Below, in pieces: positions 19,546 to 30,278 of a stretch of 64,000 nucleotides of DNA. The notes beneath the pieces were generated by a model that worked only from the letters and a program-made list of their open reading frames with translations, was not told the DNA's origin and made no database searches. The position numbers and the translations under genes are program-made. Positions within the stretch are counted from its first letter, which is position 1; each line of letters begins with the position of its first letter. The DNA lies in contig NZ_LT607413.1 in the NCBI RefSeq assembly GCF_900091495.1, positions 3,038,001 through 3,102,000 of the forward strand. Direction: 5' to 3'. Origin of the DNA: Micromonospora echinospora. Its GTDB lineage: Bacteria > Actinomycetota > Actinomycetes > Mycobacteriales > Micromonosporaceae.

Positions 19546-20739
19546 GTGGCGAAGGCGAAGTTCGAGCGGACTAAGCCGCACGTCAACATCGGCACCATTG
19601 GTCACATCGACCACGGTAAGACGACGCTGACGGCGGCCATCACGAAGGTCCTGCACGACCAGTACCCGGACCTCAACCCGTACACGCCGTTCGACGAGAT
19701 CGACAAGGCGCCGGAGGAGAAGGCCCGGGGCATCACGATCTCGATCGCGCACGTCGAGTACCAGACCGAGAACCGGCACTACGCGCACGTCGACTGCCCC
19801 GGGCACGCCGACTACATCAAGAACATGATCACCGGTGCCGCGCAGATGGACGGCGCGATCCTGGTGGTCGCGGCGACCGACGGCCCGATGCCGCAGACCC
19901 GCGAGCACGTGCTGCTGGCCCGCCAGGTCGGCGTGCCGTACATCGTCGTGGCGCTCAACAAGAGCGACATGGTCGACGACGAGGAGCTCCTGGAGCTCGT
20001 CGAGCTCGAGGTTCGTGAGCTGCTCTCGAACCAGGAGTACCCGGGTGACGACCTGCCGGTCGTCCAGGTCTCGGCGCTCAAGGCCCTCGAGGGTGACCCC
20101 GTGTGGACCGAGAAGCTCCTGGAGCTGATGAACGCGGTCGACACCGCGATCCCGCAGCCGGAGCGTGAGACCGAGAAGCCGTTCCTGATGCCGATCGAGG
20201 ACGTCTTCACGATCACCGGTCGTGGCACCGTCGTCACCGGTCGCGCGGAGCGCGGCGTCCTCAAGCCGAACGAGGAGGTGGAGATCGTCGGCATCAAGGA
20301 GAAGTCGATGAAGACGGTCTGCACCGGTATCGAGATGTTCCGCAAGCTGCTCGACGAGGCCCGCGCGGGCGAGAACGTCGGTCTGCTGCTGCGGGGTATC
20401 AAGCGCGAGGACGTCGAGCGCGGCATGGTGGTCGTCAAGCCGGGCACCTCGACCCCGCACACGGAGTTCGAGGCGACCGTCTACATCCTCTCCAAGGAGG
20501 AGGGTGGACGGCACACCCCGTTCTTCCAGAACTACCGTCCGCAGTTCTACTTCCGGACCACGGACGTCACCGGCGTCGTCACGCTGCCCGAGGGCACCGA
20601 GATGGTCATGCCGGGCGACAACACCACGATGACCGTGAAGCTGATCCAGCCCATCGCGATGGAGGACAACCTCAAGTTCGCGATCCGGGAGGGTGGCCGT
20701 ACGGTCGGCGCTGGTCGCGTCACCAAGATCATCAAGTGA
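19546..20739 (+). CDS. tuf: Elongation factor Tu
   Basis: 397 residues from a GTG start with CAGGAGGACACCA upstream. The P-loop GHIDHGKT, the DCPGHADY switch II segment and NKSD are intact, followed by beta-barrel domains II and III ending in [17 protein letters not shown]-Tu delivers aminoacyl-tRNA to the ribosome. The preceding 170 bases could hold a separate promoter, but no convincing one was found. Confidence 0.98.
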   Translation: MAKAKFERTKPHVNIGTIGHIDHGKTTLTAAITKVLHDQYPDLNPYTPFDEIDKAPEEKARGITISIAHVEYQTENRHYAHVDCPGHADYIKNMITGAAQMDGAILVVAATDGPMPQTREHVLLARQVGVPYIVVALNKSDMVDDEELLELVELEVRELLSNQEYPGDDLPVVQVSALKALEGDPVWTEKLLELMNAVDTAIPQPERETEKPFLMPIEDVFTITGRGTVVTGRAERGVLKPNEEVEIVGIKEKSMKTVCTGIEMFRKLLDEARAGENVGLLLRGIKREDVERGMVVVKPGTSTPHTEFEATVYILSKEEGGRHTPFFQNYRPQFYFRTTDVTGVVTLPEGTEMVMPGDNTTMTVKLIQPIAMEDNLKFAIREGGRTVGAGRVTKIIK

Positions 20740-20754
20740 GCTGGGTAACCCCGA

Positions 20755-20893
20755 TTAGACCCGCCGCCGGTCGTGCGGCATACTAGTCAGGTTGCGTAAC
20801 GACAGTTCGTCGCCTGCGTTCGGATTTCGCCGAACCTCCGGGTGAGAGAACAGTCGGGCGTAGGGTGGTTGGCGGCCTGCCGTCAACCACCCT
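20755..20893 (+). promoter_or_regulatory. Promoter candidate and structured leader of the S10 cluster
   Basis: The gap of 350 bases between tuf and rpsJ holds no gene. TTAGAC (20755-20760) and CATACT (20779-20784), spacer 18, form a promoter candidate. Downstream GTTCGG pairs with CCGAAC around 20818-20835. AGGGTGGTTG (20862-20871) pairs with CAACCACCCT (20884-20893), and the stem extends inward to about 14 pairs. In many bacteria the S10 leader is bound by L4 for feedback control. Whether these hairpins act that way is inference. Confidence 0.5.
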
Positions 20894-21089
20894 CGCACGG
20901 CGTTCAGGTCGCGGTAGTGCGATCGGCGCCTTGACCCACCGTGCGGTCAGTATCGCTCCGGCCTTCCGGGGCGGAGCCTGGCCCGAGGGCGCGACACGCC
21001 CGACCGCGGGGGTCGGCGGAAGTGGGCCTGTGCCAGCCGGTGCAGGCGCCCGCAACACAGCGGCATCGAGAGAAGGAACAGAAGCCACC

Positions 21090-21398
21090 ATGGCGGGACA
21101 GAAGATCCGCATCCGGCTCAAGGCCTATGACCACGAGGTCGTCGACTCCTCGGCTCGGAAGATCGTCGAGACGGTGACGCGCACCGGGGCGCAGGTCGCG
21201 GGCCCGGTGCCGCTGCCCACGGAGATCAACCGTTTCTGCGTTATCCGCTCGCCGCACAAGTACAAGGACTCGCGCGAGCACTTCGAGATGCGTACGCACA
21301 AGCGGCTGATCGACATCATCGACCCGACCCCCAAGACGGTCGACTCGCTCATGCGCCTCGACCTGCCGGCTGGCGTCGACATCGAGATCAAGCTGTAG
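21090..21398 (+). CDS. rpsJ: 30S ribosomal protein S10
   Basis: 102 residues from ATG 21090 ([20 protein letters not shown]), with GAGAAGGAACAG upstream. The frame is open much further upstream, but that portion is the leader. It carries the S10 signature with [18 protein letters not shown] and the C-terminal [20 protein letters not shown]. It is a head protein of the 30S subunit and also NusE in antitermination complexes. First gene of the S10 cluster. Confidence 0.97.
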
Positions 21399-21409
21399 GG
21401 ACCGGACAA

Positions 21410-22075
21410 ATGGACAGGCAAGTAAAGGGGATCCTGGGCGCAAAGCTCGGCATGACCCAGGTCTGGGACAACAACAAGGTTGTCCCGGTGACCGTGGTGC
21501 AGGCCGGCCCGTGCGTCGTCAGCCAGGTTCGTAGCGCCGAGAAGGACGGTTACTCGGCCATCCAGCTGGCCTACGGCGCGATCGACCCGCGCAAGGTCAA
21601 GAAGCCGATCAGCGGCCACTACGCGAAGGCCGAGGTGGCGCCGCGCCGGCACATCGTCGAGCTGCGCACCATCGACGCCGCCGAGTACGCCCTCGGCCAG
21701 GAGGTCACCGTCTCCGAGTTCGCCCCGGGCGCCTCGATCGACGTGACCGGCAAGACCAAGGGCAAGGGCTACGCCGGCCCGATGAAGCGGCACGGCTTCC
21801 ACGGTCTGCGGGCCAGCCACGGTGTCGAGCGCAAGCACCGCTCGCCCGGCTCGATCGGCGCCTGCGCCACCCCGGGTCGCGTCTTCAAGGGCACCCGGAT
21901 GGCCGGCCGGATGGGTGGCGTGCGCTACACCGTCCAGAACCTGACCGTCCAGGCGGTCGACACCGAGAACAACCTCCTGCTCGTCCGTGGCGCCATCCCC
22001 GGCCCCAAGGGCGCGCTGGTCCTGGTCCGTACCGCGGCCAAGGCCAAGGCGAAGAAGGGCGGTGCGGCGAAGTGA
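21410..22075 (+). CDS. rplC: 50S ribosomal protein L3
   Basis: 221 residues, beginning [20 protein letters not shown]. It carries the L3 signature around [20 protein letters not shown] and [21 protein letters not shown] long loop reaches the peptidyl transferase centre. It begins 11 bases after rpsJ and overlaps rplD by four bases (GTGA). Confidence 0.97.
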   Translation: MDRQVKGILGAKLGMTQVWDNNKVVPVTVVQAGPCVVSQVRSAEKDGYSAIQLAYGAIDPRKVKKPISGHYAKAEVAPRRHIVELRTIDAAEYALGQEVTVSEFAPGASIDVTGKTKGKGYAGPMKRHGFHGLRASHGVERKHRSPGSIGACATPGRVFKGTRMAGRMGGVRYTVQNLTVQAVDTENNLLLVRGAIPGPKGALVLVRTAAKAKAKKGGAAK

Positions 22076-22722
22076 CCACGGTTGACGTGCTCACCGTCGA
22101 CGGCACCAAGAAGGGCTCCGTCGAGCTCCCGGCAGACATCTTCGACGTGCAGGCCAACGTCGCGCTGATGCACCAGGTGGTGGTGGCCCAGCTCGCGGCC
22201 GCCCGCCAGGGCACGCACAAGACGAAGACCCGCGGCGAGGTCTCCGGTGGCGGCAAGAAGCCGTACAAGCAGAAGGGCACCGGCCGCGCCCGCCAGGGTT
22301 CGACCCGGGCGCCGCAGTTCGCCGGCGGTGGTGTGGTGCACGGCCCGGTGCCGCGCGACTACAGCCAGCGGACCCCCAAGAAGATGAAGGCCGCCGCGCT
22401 GCGCGGGGCCCTCTCCGACCGGGCCCGCGCCGGCCAGGTGCACGTCGTCGAGGCGTTCGTCTCCGGCGAGAAGCCGTCCACCAAGGCGGCCCTGGCCACG
22501 CTGGCGAAGCTGACCGAGGCCCGGCGGGTCCTGGTCGTGCTGAGCAGCACCGACGAGCTGAACTGGGTGTCGCTGCGCAACGAGCCGCGGGTGCACCTGA
22601 TCGAGGCCGGCCAGCTCAACACGTACGACGTGCTGGTGGCCGACGACGTGGTCTTCACCAAGGGCGCCCTGGACGAGTTCCTCGGCGTGCCCGCCGAGAC
22701 CACCGAGGAGGGTGGCAAGTGA
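22072..22722 (+). CDS. rplD: 50S ribosomal protein L4
   Basis: 216 residues from GTG 22072, overlapping the rplC stop. The tunnel loop [19 protein letters not shown] (about 60-78), which lines the exit-tunnel constriction with L22 and is the site of macrolide-resistance changes elsewhere, looks ordinary. L4 is also the usual autoregulator of S10 operons. It overlaps rplW by four bases. Confidence 0.97.
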   Translation: MTTVDVLTVDGTKKGSVELPADIFDVQANVALMHQVVVAQLAAARQGTHKTKTRGEVSGGGKKPYKQKGTGRARQGSTRAPQFAGGGVVHGPVPRDYSQRTPKKMKAAALRGALSDRARAGQVHVVEAFVSGEKPSTKAALATLAKLTEARRVLVVLSSTDELNWVSLRNEPRVHLIEAGQLNTYDVLVADDVVFTKGALDEFLGVPAETTEEGGK

Positions 22723-23021
22723 GCACGATCGCCGACCCGCGCGACATCATCGTGGCGCCGGTCGTCTCGGAGAAGAGCTACAGCGAGCTGAACCGCAACT
22801 GGTACACCTTCCTGGTGCACCCGGACGCCAACAAGACCGAGATCAAGATCGCTATCCAGCAGATCTTCAACGTCCGCGTCCTGACGGTCAACACGCTCAA
22901 CCGCGAGGGCAAGCGCAAGCGCACCAAGACCGGCTTCGGCCAGCGCAAGGCCACCAAGCGGGCGATGGTGAAGCTGGCTGACGGTGACCGTATCGAGGCC
23001 TTCGGCGGCCCGGTCAGCTGA
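22719..23021 (+). CDS. rplW: 50S ribosomal protein L23
   Basis: 100 residues from GTG 22719 (overlap GTGA). It contains the ferredoxin-like L23 fold with [14 protein letters not shown] and an extended basic loop [17 protein letters not shown]23 surrounds the exit tunnel and docks trigger factor and SRP. rplB follows 12 bases later. Confidence 0.97.
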   Translation: MSTIADPRDIIVAPVVSEKSYSELNRNWYTFLVHPDANKTEIKIAIQQIFNVRVLTVNTLNREGKRKRTKTGFGQRKATKRAMVKLADGDRIEAFGGPVS

Positions 23022-23033
23022 GGGGTGTAGACA

Positions 23034-23873
23034 ATGGCTATCCGTAAGTACAAGCCGACGACGCCGGGCCGGCGTGGCTCCAGTGTCGCCGACTTCGCCG
23101 AGATCACCCGGTCGACGCCGGAGAAGTCGCTGCTGGCTCCGCTGCCGAAGAAGGGCGGTCGGAACGCCCACGGCCGGATCACCGCCCGGCACCAGGGTGG
23201 CGGACACAAGCGGCAGTACCGTCTGATCGACTTCAAGCGGGTCGACAAGGACGGCGTGCCGGCGAAGGTCGCCCACATCGAGTACGACCCGAACCGCACC
23301 GCGCGCATCGCGCTGCTGCACTACGCCGACGGCGAGAAGCGCTACATCCTCGCGCCGAAGGACCTGAAGCAGGGCGACACCGTCGAGTCGGGTCCCGGCG
23401 CGGACATCAAGCCGGGCAACAACCTGCCGCTGCGGAACATCCCGGTCGGTACCACCATCCACAGCGTGGAGCTGCGTCCGGGCGGCGGGGCCAAGCTGGC
23501 CCGTTCGGCCGGCGTCGGCATCCAGCTGCTGGGCCGGGAGGGCGCGTACGCCACCCTCCGGATGCCGTCCGGTGAGATCCGGCGGGTCGACGTCCGCTGC
23601 CGCGCGAGCGTCGGCGAGATCGGCAACGCCGACCAGTCGAACATCAACTGGGGCAAGGCCGGCCGGATGCGGTGGAAGGGCAAGCGCCCGACCGTCCGTG
23701 GTGTGGCGATGAACCCGGTGGACCACCCGCACGGTGGTGGTGAGGGTAAGACCTCCGGTGGTCGCCACCCGGTCAACCCGAAGGGTAAGCCCGAGGGCCG
23801 TACCCGCCGTAAGGGCCAGCCGAGCGACCGGCTGATCGTCCGCCGCCGCTACGCCACGCGTAAGCGCGGCTGA
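23034..23873 (+). CDS. rplB: 50S ribosomal protein L2
   Basis: 279 residues with two SH3-like domains and the basic C-terminal tail. The signature [19 protein letters not shown] is present; the histidine in DHPHGGG is the residue discussed for peptidyl-transfer support. GGGGTG lies 8 bases before the ATG. A primary 23S rRNA binder needed for subunit association. Confidence 0.98.
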   Translation: MAIRKYKPTTPGRRGSSVADFAEITRSTPEKSLLAPLPKKGGRNAHGRITARHQGGGHKRQYRLIDFKRVDKDGVPAKVAHIEYDPNRTARIALLHYADGEKRYILAPKDLKQGDTVESGPGADIKPGNNLPLRNIPVGTTIHSVELRPGGGAKLARSAGVGIQLLGREGAYATLRMPSGEIRRVDVRCRASVGEIGNADQSNINWGKAGRMRWKGKRPTVRGVAMNPVDHPHGGGEGKTSGGRHPVNPKGKPEGRTRRKGQPSDRLIVRRRYATRKRG

Positions 23874-23885
23874 GGGAGATAGAAG

Positions 23886-24167
23886 ATGCCTCGCAGCCTG
23901 AAGAAGGGCCCGTTCATCGACGACCACCTGCTCAAGAAGGTGGAAGTGCAGAACGAGAAGGGCTCGAAGAACGTCATCAAGACCTGGTCGCGGCGCTCGA
24001 CGATCATCCCGGAGATGCTGGGACACACGATCGCCGTGCACGACGGACGCAAGCACGTCCCGGTGTTCGTCACCGAGGCGATGGTCGGGCACAAGCTCGG
24101 CGAGTTCGCGCTGACCCGCACGTTCAAGGGTCACGAGAAGGACGACCGCAAGAGCCGCCGCCGCTAG
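23886..24167 (+). CDS. rpsS: 30S ribosomal protein S19
   Basis: 93 residues, starting [19 protein letters not shown]. It contains the signature [21 protein letters not shown]19 forms the 30S head with S13 and contacts the A-site finger. It is 12 bases after rplB with GAGGGAGAT upstream. Confidence 0.98.
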   Translation: MPRSLKKGPFIDDHLLKKVEVQNEKGSKNVIKTWSRRSTIIPEMLGHTIAVHDGRKHVPVFVTEAMVGHKLGEFALTRTFKGHEKDDRKSRRR

Positions 24168-24202
24168 GCGAGCCACGGATAGAGGAACAAGGGGTTACAG
24201 CG

Positions 24203-24661
24203 ATGCCAGGAAAGGGCGACGCTCCGGTGCTTCCGGGCGCGCGGGCGATTGCGCGGCACGTGCGCATCTCGCCGATGAAGGCGCGCCGGGTGGTCAACCT
24301 CGTCCGCGGCCTGCCCGCGAAGGAGGCGCTCACGGTGCTGCAGTTCGCGCCGCAGGCTGCGAGCGAGCAGGTGTACAAGGTGCTCGCGAGCGCGATCGCC
24401 AACGCGGAGAACAACGAGCGGCTGGACCCCGACGCGCTGCTCGTCAGCGAGGCGTTCGTCGACGAGGGCCCGACCATGAAGCGGTTCCGGCCGCGGGCGC
24501 AGGGCCGGGCGTACCGGATCCGCAAGCGCACGTGCCACATCACGGTGGCGGTCGAGGCGGTCGCGCCGGCCGCGCCGAAGAAGTCTTCGGCGAAGAAGGC
24601 GGCCCCGGCGAAGCAGGCCGAGCCGGCTGAGACGCAGAGCAAGACGGAGGGCGCCGAGTAA
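24203..24661 (+). CDS. rplV: 50S ribosomal protein L22
   Basis: 152 residues. The L22 domain covers about 10-120 ([20 protein letters not shown]) with the hairpin [18 protein letters not shown] reaching the exit tunnel. The last 30 residues are an Ala/Lys/Glu-rich extension typical of Actinobacteria. The stop overlaps the rpsC start by one base (TAATG). Confidence 0.97.
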   Translation: MPGKGDAPVLPGARAIARHVRISPMKARRVVNLVRGLPAKEALTVLQFAPQAASEQVYKVLASAIANAENNERLDPDALLVSEAFVDEGPTMKRFRPRAQGRAYRIRKRTCHITVAVEAVAPAAPKKSSAKKAAPAKQAEPAETQSKTEGAE

Positions 24662-25515
24662 TGGGTCAGAAGGTTCACCCGCACGGGTTCCGGCTCGGCA
24701 TCTCGACCGACTGGAAGTCCCGCTGGTTCGCGGACAAGCTCTACAAGGACTACATCGGCGAGGACGTCAAGATCCGCCGCATGATGTCCAAGGGGCTGGA
24801 GCGGGCCGGCATCTCCAAGGTCGACATCGAGCGCACCCGCGACCGGGTCCGGGTCGACATCCACACCGCCCGTCCGGGCATCGTCATCGGCCGTAAGGGC
24901 GCCGAGGCCGACCGGATCCGGGGGGAGCTGGAGAAGCTCACCGGCAAGCAGGTGCAGCTCAACATCATCGAGGTGAAGAGCCCCGAGTCGGACGCGCAGC
25001 TCGTCGCGCAGGGCGTGGCCGAGCAGCTCTCCAGCCGGGTCAGCTTCCGTCGGGCGATGCGTAAGGCCATGCAGTCCGCGATGAAGAACCCGGTCTGCAA
25101 GGGCATCCGGGTCCAGGTCTCGGGCCGGCTCGGCGGCGCCGAGATGAGCCGGACCGAGTTCTACCGCGAGGGCCGGGTTCCGCTGCACACGCTGCGGGCC
25201 AACATCGAGTACGGCTTCTTCGAGGCCCGTACCACCTTCGGCCGGATCGGCGTGAAGGTCTGGATCTACAAGGGCGACGCGGTTCCGGGCCGGGAGGCCC
25301 CGGCCGAGGCCCCGTCCCGCCCGCGTCGTGAGCGTGGCGACCGTCCCGACCGTCCGCGCCGTGGTCGCTCCGGTTCCGCCGGCACGACCTCCGGTGGCAC
25401 CGAGGCCGGCCGGGCCGCCGCGACCACCGTCGCGCAGCAGGCCGAGACGCCGAGTGGCGAGCAGGTGGATGCTTCCGCCGTCGCCGCCGCGGCAGAAACG
25501 CAGCAGGAGGGCTGA
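24661..25515 (+). CDS. rpsC: 30S ribosomal protein S3
   Basis: 284 residues, longer than the roughly 230 of E. coli. The KH domain has [17 protein letters not shown] and the C-terminal S3 domain has [20 protein letters not shown]. Residues about 215-284 are an Arg/Pro/Ala/Thr-rich tail common in actinobacterial S3. It binds mRNA at the entry channel. rplP starts three bases after the stop. Confidence 0.97.
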   Translation: MGQKVHPHGFRLGISTDWKSRWFADKLYKDYIGEDVKIRRMMSKGLERAGISKVDIERTRDRVRVDIHTARPGIVIGRKGAEADRIRGELEKLTGKQVQLNIIEVKSPESDAQLVAQGVAEQLSSRVSFRRAMRKAMQSAMKNPVCKGIRVQVSGRLGGAEMSRTEFYREGRVPLHTLRANIEYGFFEARTTFGRIGVKVWIYKGDAVPGREAPAEAPSRPRRERGDRPDRPRRGRSGSAGTTSGGTEAGRAAATTVAQQAETPSGEQVDASAVAAAAETQQEG

Positions 25516-25518
25516 CAG

Positions 25519-25944
25519 ATGCTGATGCCGCGCAAGCCCCCGAAGGGCTTCCGCAAGCCGCACCACCCGGACCGCAGCGGCGCGTCCAAGGGTGGTAACC
25601 GGGTGGTGTTCGGCGAGTTCGGGATCCAGGCTCTGGAGCCGGCGTACGTCACCAACCGGCAGATCGAGTCGGCTCGTATCGCGATGACCCGCCACATCAA
25701 GCGTGGCGGCAAGGTCTGGATCACCATCTTCCCGGACCAGGCGCTGACCAAGAAGCCGGCGGAAACCCGGATGGGTTCCGGTAAGGGTTCGCCCGAGTGG
25801 TGGGTGGCCAACGTGAAGCCGGGGCGGGTCCTCTTCGAGATGTCCTTCCCCAACGAGCAGATCGCGCGAGAGGCGATGCGTCGCGCGATCCACAAGCTCC
25901 CGATGAAGTGCCGCATTGTGACGCGCGAAGTGGGTGAATCCTGA
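25519..25944 (+). CDS. rplP: 50S ribosomal protein L16
   Basis: 141 residues, beginning [20 protein letters not shown]. It contains the L16 signature around [19 protein letters not shown] near the A-site and the 5S rRNA. The stop overlaps the rpmC start (TGATG). Ordinary length and sequence for the family. Confidence 0.98.
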
Positions 25945-26180
25945 TGGCAGCGGGCGTTAAGGCCGCCGAGCTGCGTGAGCTCTCCGAAGAGGAGCTGGTC
26001 ACGAAGCTGCGGGAGGCCAAGGCGGAGCTGTTCAACCTCCGCGTTCAGGCCGCCACCGGTCAGCTCGACAACAACCGGCGGCTCCAGGTCATCCGTCGGG
26101 AGATCGCCCGGATCTACACGATCATGCGTGAGCGCGAGCTGGGGCTCTCGGCCGCGCCGACTGAGGTGACTGCATCATGA
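25944..26180 (+). CDS. rpmC: 50S ribosomal protein L29
   Basis: 78 residues forming the two-helix L29 fold, with [20 protein letters not shown] and [21 protein letters not shown]29 contacts L23 at the tunnel exit. It overlaps both neighbours (TGATG upstream, ATGA downstream), so rplP-rpmC-rpsQ are translationally coupled. Confidence 0.97.
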   Translation: MAAGVKAAELRELSEEELVTKLREAKAELFNLRVQAATGQLDNNRRLQVIRREIARIYTIMRERELGLSAAPTEVTAS

Positions 26181-26458
26181 GCGAGACCGAGAACACCACC
26201 GCCACCGTGCGGGCTCGCCGCAAGGTCCGTGAGGGCCTCGTGGTCAGCGACAAGATGGACAAGACCGTCGTCGTCGAGGTCGAGGACCGGGTCAAGCACG
26301 CGCTGTACGGCAAGATCATGCGCCGTACCAGCAAGCTGAAGGTGCACGACGAGCAGAACGCCGCCGGCATCGGCGACCGGGTTCTGATCATGGAGACCCG
26401 GCCGCTGTCGGCCACCAAGCGGTGGCGGATCGTGGAAATCCTGGAAAAGGCCAAGTAG
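26177..26458 (+). CDS. rpsQ: 30S ribosomal protein S17
   Basis: 93 residues with the OB-fold S17 sequence [20 protein letters not shown] and the C-terminal [14 protein letters not shown] primary 16S rRNA binder. It ends the S10 cluster and is followed by a hairpin before rplN. Confidence 0.97.
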   Translation: MSETENTTATVRARRKVREGLVVSDKMDKTVVVEVEDRVKHALYGKIMRRTSKLKVHDEQNAAGIGDRVLIMETRPLSATKRWRIVEILEKAK

Positions 26459-26507
26459 CGAAGGCTCGAGCTCGCCCGGCGGCAGTCGGGCGCAAGGTTC
26501 CGCCAGG

Positions 26508-26532
26508 CTCCGGCCGCGTTCAGCGGCCGGAG
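26508..26532 (+). terminator. Hairpin between rpsQ and rplN
   Basis: CTCCGGCCGC (26508-26517) and GCGGCCGGAG (26523-26532) form a perfect 10-pair stem with a GTTCA loop and no T-run. It sits at the S10/spc boundary and may be a partial terminator or an RNA-processing or stabilising element. Confidence 0.5.
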
Positions 26533-26556
26533 AACCGGCAGACATAGGAGATAGAC

Positions 26557-26925
26557 GTGATTCAGCAGGAGTCGCGACTGCGCGTCGCCGACAACACGGG
26601 TGCCCGGGAGATCCTGTGCATCCGCGTTCTCGGTGGCTCCGGTCGGCGCTACGCGAGCATCGGCGACGTCATCGTGGCCACCGTCAAGGACGCGATCCCG
26701 GGCGCCGGTGTGAAGAAGGGCGACGTCGTCAAGGCCGTCGTCGTCCGCACCGCCAAGGAGAGGCGGCGGCCGGACGGCTCGTACATCCGCTTCGACGAGA
26801 ACGCCGCCGTCATCATCAAGGACGGTGGGGACCCGCGCGGTACCCGTATCTTCGGCCCGGTCGGTCGGGAGCTGCGGGACAAGCGGTTCATGAAGATCAT
26901 CTCTCTCGCGCCGGAGGTGTTGTGA
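26557..26925 (+). CDS. rplN: 50S ribosomal protein L14
   Basis: 122 residues from a GTG start with AGGAGATAGAC upstream. It carries the L14 signature near [17 protein letters not shown] and the C-terminal [15 protein letters not shown]. It forms an intersubunit bridge and the RsfS docking site. Its stop overlaps the rplX start as GTGA. Confidence 0.98.
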   Translation: MIQQESRLRVADNTGAREILCIRVLGGSGRRYASIGDVIVATVKDAIPGAGVKKGDVVKAVVVRTAKERRRPDGSYIRFDENAAVIIKDGGDPRGTRIFGPVGRELRDKRFMKIISLAPEVL

Positions 26926-27242
26926 CCGTGAAGGTCAAGAAGGGCGACACGGTCGTCGTCATCGCCGGCAAGGACAAGGGTGCCAAGGGCAAGGTCATCG
27001 CGGCCTACCCGCGGCAGGACAAGGTCCTCGTCGAGGGCGTGAACCGCGTCAAGAAGCACACCCGCATCCGCACCACCCAGCGTGGCGCCAAGACCGGTGG
27101 CATCGTCACCCAGGAGGCCCCGATCCACGTTTCCAACGTGCAGGTCCTGGACTCCGAGGGGAAGCCGACCCGTATCGGGTACCGGTTCGACGAGAACGGC
27201 CAGAAGGTCCGCATCGCGCGTAGCACCGGTAAGGACCTGTGA
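26922..27242 (+). CDS. rplX: 50S ribosomal protein L24
   Basis: 106 residues from GTG 26922 ([13 protein letters not shown]). GTG 26928 giving MKVKKG is the alternative start. It has a KOW motif near [20 protein letters not shown] and the basic segment [15 protein letters not shown]24 initiates 50S assembly. The frame is open far upstream inside rplN; that part is rejected. Confidence 0.93.
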   Translation: MTVKVKKGDTVVVIAGKDKGAKGKVIAAYPRQDKVLVEGVNRVKKHTRIRTTQRGAKTGGIVTQEAPIHVSNVQVLDSEGKPTRIGYRFDENGQKVRIARSTGKDL

Positions 27243-27811
27243 TGACCACGGCTACCGAAACCAAGACCCTGCCGCGCCTCAAGGAGCGGTACCGCAACGA
27301 GATCGTGGCCAAGCTGCAGGAGCAGCACAACTACGCGAACCCCATGCAGGTTCCGCGGTTGGTCAAGATCGTCGTCAACATGGGTGTGGGCGAGGCCGCC
27401 CGCGACGCCAAGCTGATCGACGGCGCGGTCCGCGACCTGGCCACGATCACCGGCCAGAAGCCGCAGGTGCGGCGGGCCACCAAGTCCATCGCGCAGTTCA
27501 AGCTCCGCGAGGGCATGCCGATCGGCGCGAAGGTCACCCTGCGGGGCGACCGGATGTGGGAGTTCCTTGACCGGCTGCTCTCCATCGCGCTGCCGCGTAT
27601 CCGGGACTTCCGCGGCCTGGACGGGCGCAAGCTCGACGGGCACGGCAACTACACGTTCGGTCTGACCGAGCAGTCGGTGTTCCACGAGATCGACCAGGAC
27701 AAGATCGATCGCCAGCGGGGCATGGACATCACGGTGGTCACGACCGCCACGACCGACGACGAGGGCCGGGCGCTGCTCAAGTTCCTGGGCTTCCCGTTCA
27801 AGGAGAACTGA
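27242..27811 (+). CDS. rplE: 50S ribosomal protein L5
   Basis: 189 residues from ATG 27242 (overlap TGATG with rplX; a GTG at 27239 is adjacent). The family signature [16 protein letters not shown] and the 5S-contact region with [11 protein letters not shown] are present. L5 binds 5S rRNA and contacts P-site tRNA. rpsN begins two bases after the stop. Confidence 0.97.
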   Translation: MTTATETKTLPRLKERYRNEIVAKLQEQHNYANPMQVPRLVKIVVNMGVGEAARDAKLIDGAVRDLATITGQKPQVRRATKSIAQFKLREGMPIGAKVTLRGDRMWEFLDRLLSIALPRIRDFRGLDGRKLDGHGNYTFGLTEQSVFHEIDQDKIDRQRGMDITVVTTATTDDEGRALLKFLGFPFKEN

Positions 27812-27812
27812 G

Positions 27813-27998
27813 ATGGCCAAGAAGGCGCTGATCATCAAGGCGGCCGCGAAGCCGAAGTTCTCGGTTCGCGCGTACACCCGCTGCCAGCGGTGCGGGCGTC
27901 CGAAGGCGGTCTACCGCAAGTTCGGTCTCTGCCGGGTGTGCATCCGGGAGATGGCCCACCGCGGTGAGCTGCCCGGCGTGTCCAAGGCTTCCTGGTAA
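27813..27998 (+). CDS. rpsN: 30S ribosomal protein S14, zinc-binding type
   Basis: 61 residues, the short S14 type Z. Two CxxC pairs, in CQRCGRP and CRVCIRE, form a zinc ribbon. Actinobacteria often carry a second, zinc-independent S14 elsewhere under zinc control. This one lies in the housekeeping spc position. It ends with [12 protein letters not shown] as usual. Confidence 0.97.
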   Translation: MAKKALIIKAAAKPKFSVRAYTRCQRCGRPKAVYRKFGLCRVCIREMAHRGELPGVSKASW

Positions 27999-28095
27999 TA
28001 GCCCGGCGCGCTCCGCGCGTCAGCTGCACTGTCTCTTCGCCGTAGGCCCCCGGGCGTACCCGCGGGAACCCCGGCGAGAAAGGTAGACGAAATCC

Positions 28096-28503
28096 ATGAC
28101 GATGACCGACCCGATCGCAGACATGCTCACGCGTCTGCGTAACGCCAACCAGGCGTACCACGACCGGGTGACGATGCCCTACTCCAAGATCAAGGCGAAC
28201 ATCGCCGAGGTCCTGAAGGCCGAGGGTTACATCGCCACCTGGTCGGTCGAGGAGCCCGAGGAGGGCGCCGTCGGCAAGCGACTGGTCGTCGAGCTGAAGT
28301 ACGGCCAGAACCGGGAGCGGAGCCTGGCCGGCATCAAGCGCGTGTCCAAGCCCGGTCTCCGGGTTTACGCCAAGTCGGATGGGCTCCCGCGGGTGCTCGG
28401 CGGCCTCGGCGTGGCGATCATTTCGACGTCCCAGGGGCTGCTCACCGACCGGCAGGCCCGCAAGCGGAGCGTTGGCGGGGAAGTCCTCGCCTTCGTCTGG
28501 TAA
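28096..28503 (+). CDS. rpsH: 30S ribosomal protein S8
   Basis: 135 residues; ATG 28096 and ATG 28102 are both possible starts, with GAGAAAGGTAGACG upstream. It carries [17 protein letters not shown] and the C-terminal [21 protein letters not shown]8 binds the 16S central domain and is the spc autoregulator in E. coli. 97 bases separate it from rpsN. Confidence 0.97.
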   Translation: MTMTDPIADMLTRLRNANQAYHDRVTMPYSKIKANIAEVLKAEGYIATWSVEEPEEGAVGKRLVVELKYGQNRERSLAGIKRVSKPGLRVYAKSDGLPRVLGGLGVAIISTSQGLLTDRQARKRSVGGEVLAFVW

Positions 28504-28519
28504 CGGGAGACAGGTAGAA

Positions 28520-29062
28520 ATGTCGCGTATTGGACGTAAGTCGATCCCGGTGCCAGCCGGCGTCGATGTCACGATCGACGGCCAGACCGTCAAGGTCAAG
28601 GGCCCCAAGGGCGAGCTGTCGCACACCCTCTCCGAGCCGATCACGGTGGAGAAGGCGGAGAACGGCGAGCTGCAGGTCAACCGCCCGAACGACGAGCGGA
28701 AGGCCAAGGAGCTGCACGGCCTGAGCCGTACCCTGGTGGCGAACATGATCGTCGGGGTCACCGAGGGCTACCGCAAGAGCCTGGAGATCGCCGGCACCGG
28801 TTACCGGGTGACCGCCAAGGGCAAGGACCTCGAGTTCGCGCTCGGGTTCTCGCACCCGGTCCTGGTCCCCGCCCCGGACGGCATCACCTTCACCGTCGAG
28901 AAGCCGACGCTGTTCCACGTGGCCGGCATCGACAAGCAGCTCGTCGGTGAGGTCGCCGCCAACATCCGGAAGATCCGCCCGCCGGAGCCCTACAAGGGCA
29001 AGGGCGTGAAGTACCAGGGCGAGGTCATCCGCCGTAAGGCTGGAAAGGCAGGTAAGAAGTGA
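28520..29062 (+). CDS. rplF: 50S ribosomal protein L6
   Basis: 180 residues from ATG 28520 ([17 protein letters not shown]), with GGGAGACAGG upstream. Two duplicated L6 domains, the second ending in [18 protein letters not shown]6 lies beside the sarcin-ricin loop. It overlaps rplR as GTGA. The upstream in-frame extension runs through rpsH and is rejected. Confidence 0.97.
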   Translation: MSRIGRKSIPVPAGVDVTIDGQTVKVKGPKGELSHTLSEPITVEKAENGELQVNRPNDERKAKELHGLSRTLVANMIVGVTEGYRKSLEIAGTGYRVTAKGKDLEFALGFSHPVLVPAPDGITFTVEKPTLFHVAGIDKQLVGEVAANIRKIRPPEPYKGKGVKYQGEVIRRKAGKAGKK

Positions 29063-29448
29063 GCGCCACGCTGCTCAAGCGCCGCCGCGGCGTCGCCGCC
29101 AAGCGTGCCGTCGGGCGTGCGCGTCGGCACTTCCGGGTGCGTAAGAACGTCAACGGCACCGCCGAGCGTCCCCGCCTGGTCGTCACCCGGTCGCTGCGCC
29201 ACATCGTGGCCCAGATCGTCGACGACACCAAGGGTCACACCCTGGCGTCGGCCTCGACCCTGGACGCCTCGCTGCGGGGCGCCGAGGGCGACAAGAGCGC
29301 CCTGGCCGGCAAGGTCGGCACCCTGCTCGCCGAGCGGGCCAAGGCCGCCGGCGTCTCGAAGGTCGTCTTCGACCGTGGTGGCAACCGGTATGCGGGGCGG
29401 GTCGCCGCTCTGGCCGACGCCGCTCGCGAAGCCGGACTCGAGTTCTAA
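29059..29448 (+). CDS. rplR: 50S ribosomal protein L18
   Basis: 129 residues from GTG 29059. A basic N-terminus ([19 protein letters not shown]) is followed by the L18 5S-rRNA-binding domain with [20 protein letters not shown] and the C-terminal [19 protein letters not shown]. Normal length. Confidence 0.97.
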   Translation: MSATLLKRRRGVAAKRAVGRARRHFRVRKNVNGTAERPRLVVTRSLRHIVAQIVDDTKGHTLASASTLDASLRGAEGDKSALAGKVGTLLAERAKAAGVSKVVFDRGGNRYAGRVAALADAAREAGLEF

Positions 29449-29481
29449 CAACCCCGTCACGAGAGAGAAGGAAGGCTGCTG

Positions 29482-30096
29482 ATGCCAGGTCAACAGCGCC
29501 GTGGCGGCGGGTCCGGTGGCAACGAGGGTGGTCGCCGCGACAACCGCCGTGAGGGCGGCCGCGGAAACGCGCCCGTCGAGAAGACCCCGCACCTCGAGCG
29601 GGTCGTCGCGATCAACCGCGTCGCCAAGGTCGTGAAGGGTGGTCGTCGCTTCAGCTTCACCGCCCTGGTGATCGTGGGCGACGGCGACGGCACCGTCGGC
29701 GTGGGCTACGGAAAGGCCAAGGAGGTGCCCGCGGCGATCGCCAAGGGCGTCGAGGAGGCCAAGAAGCACTTCTTCAAGGTGCCGCGGATCGGTGCCTCGA
29801 TCCCGCACCCGGTGCAGGGCGAGGACGCCGCCGGTGTGGTGCTGCTCAAGCCGGCCTCCGCCGGTACGGGCGTCATCGCCGGTGGCCCGGTGCGTGCCGT
29901 GCTGGAGTGCGCGGGTATCCACGACGTGCTCTCCAAGAGCCTCGGCTCGTCGAACCCGATCAACATCGTGCACGCCACCGTGGCGGCCCTGAAGGGGCTG
30001 GAGTCCCCGGAGCAGGTCGCCGCCCGTCGTGGCCTGCCGGTCGAGGATGTCGCGCCGGCCGCGATGCTGGCTGCGCGGGCGGGGGTGGCGTCCTGA
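29482..30096 (+). CDS. rpsE: 30S ribosomal protein S5
   Basis: 204 residues. The Gly/Arg-rich N-terminal extension (1-35) is typical of Actinobacteria. The dsRBD-like domain has [20 protein letters not shown] and the second domain contains [19 protein letters not shown]. It lies at the mRNA entry and affects fidelity. AGAGAGAAGGAAGG precedes the ATG. The stop overlaps rpmD (TGATG). Confidence 0.97.
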   Translation: MPGQQRRGGGSGGNEGGRRDNRREGGRGNAPVEKTPHLERVVAINRVAKVVKGGRRFSFTALVIVGDGDGTVGVGYGKAKEVPAAIAKGVEEAKKHFFKVPRIGASIPHPVQGEDAAGVVLLKPASAGTGVIAGGPVRAVLECAGIHDVLSKSLGSSNPINIVHATVAALKGLESPEQVAARRGLPVEDVAPAAMLAARAGVAS

Positions 30097-30278
30097 TGGC
30101 ACGCCTGAAGGTCACCCAGGTCCGGTCCGGGATCGGGACCAAGCACAACCAGCGTGAGTCGCTGCGTTCGCTCGGTCTCAAGCGGATCAACGACGTGGTG
30201 GTCAAGGAGGACCGCCCCGAGATTCGGGGCATGATCTTCGCGGTCAACCACCTCGTGAAGGTCGAGGAGGTCGAGTAA
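30096..30278 (+). CDS. rpmD: 50S ribosomal protein L30
   Basis: 60 residues from ATG 30096: [19 protein letters not shown], with the L30 signature [20 protein letters not shown]. Its frame opens earlier inside rpsE, which is rejected. The start and stop both overlap neighbours (TGATG, TAATG). Confidence 0.97.
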   Translation: MARLKVTQVRSGIGTKHNQRESLRSLGLKRINDVVVKEDRPEIRGMIFAVNHLVKVEEVE

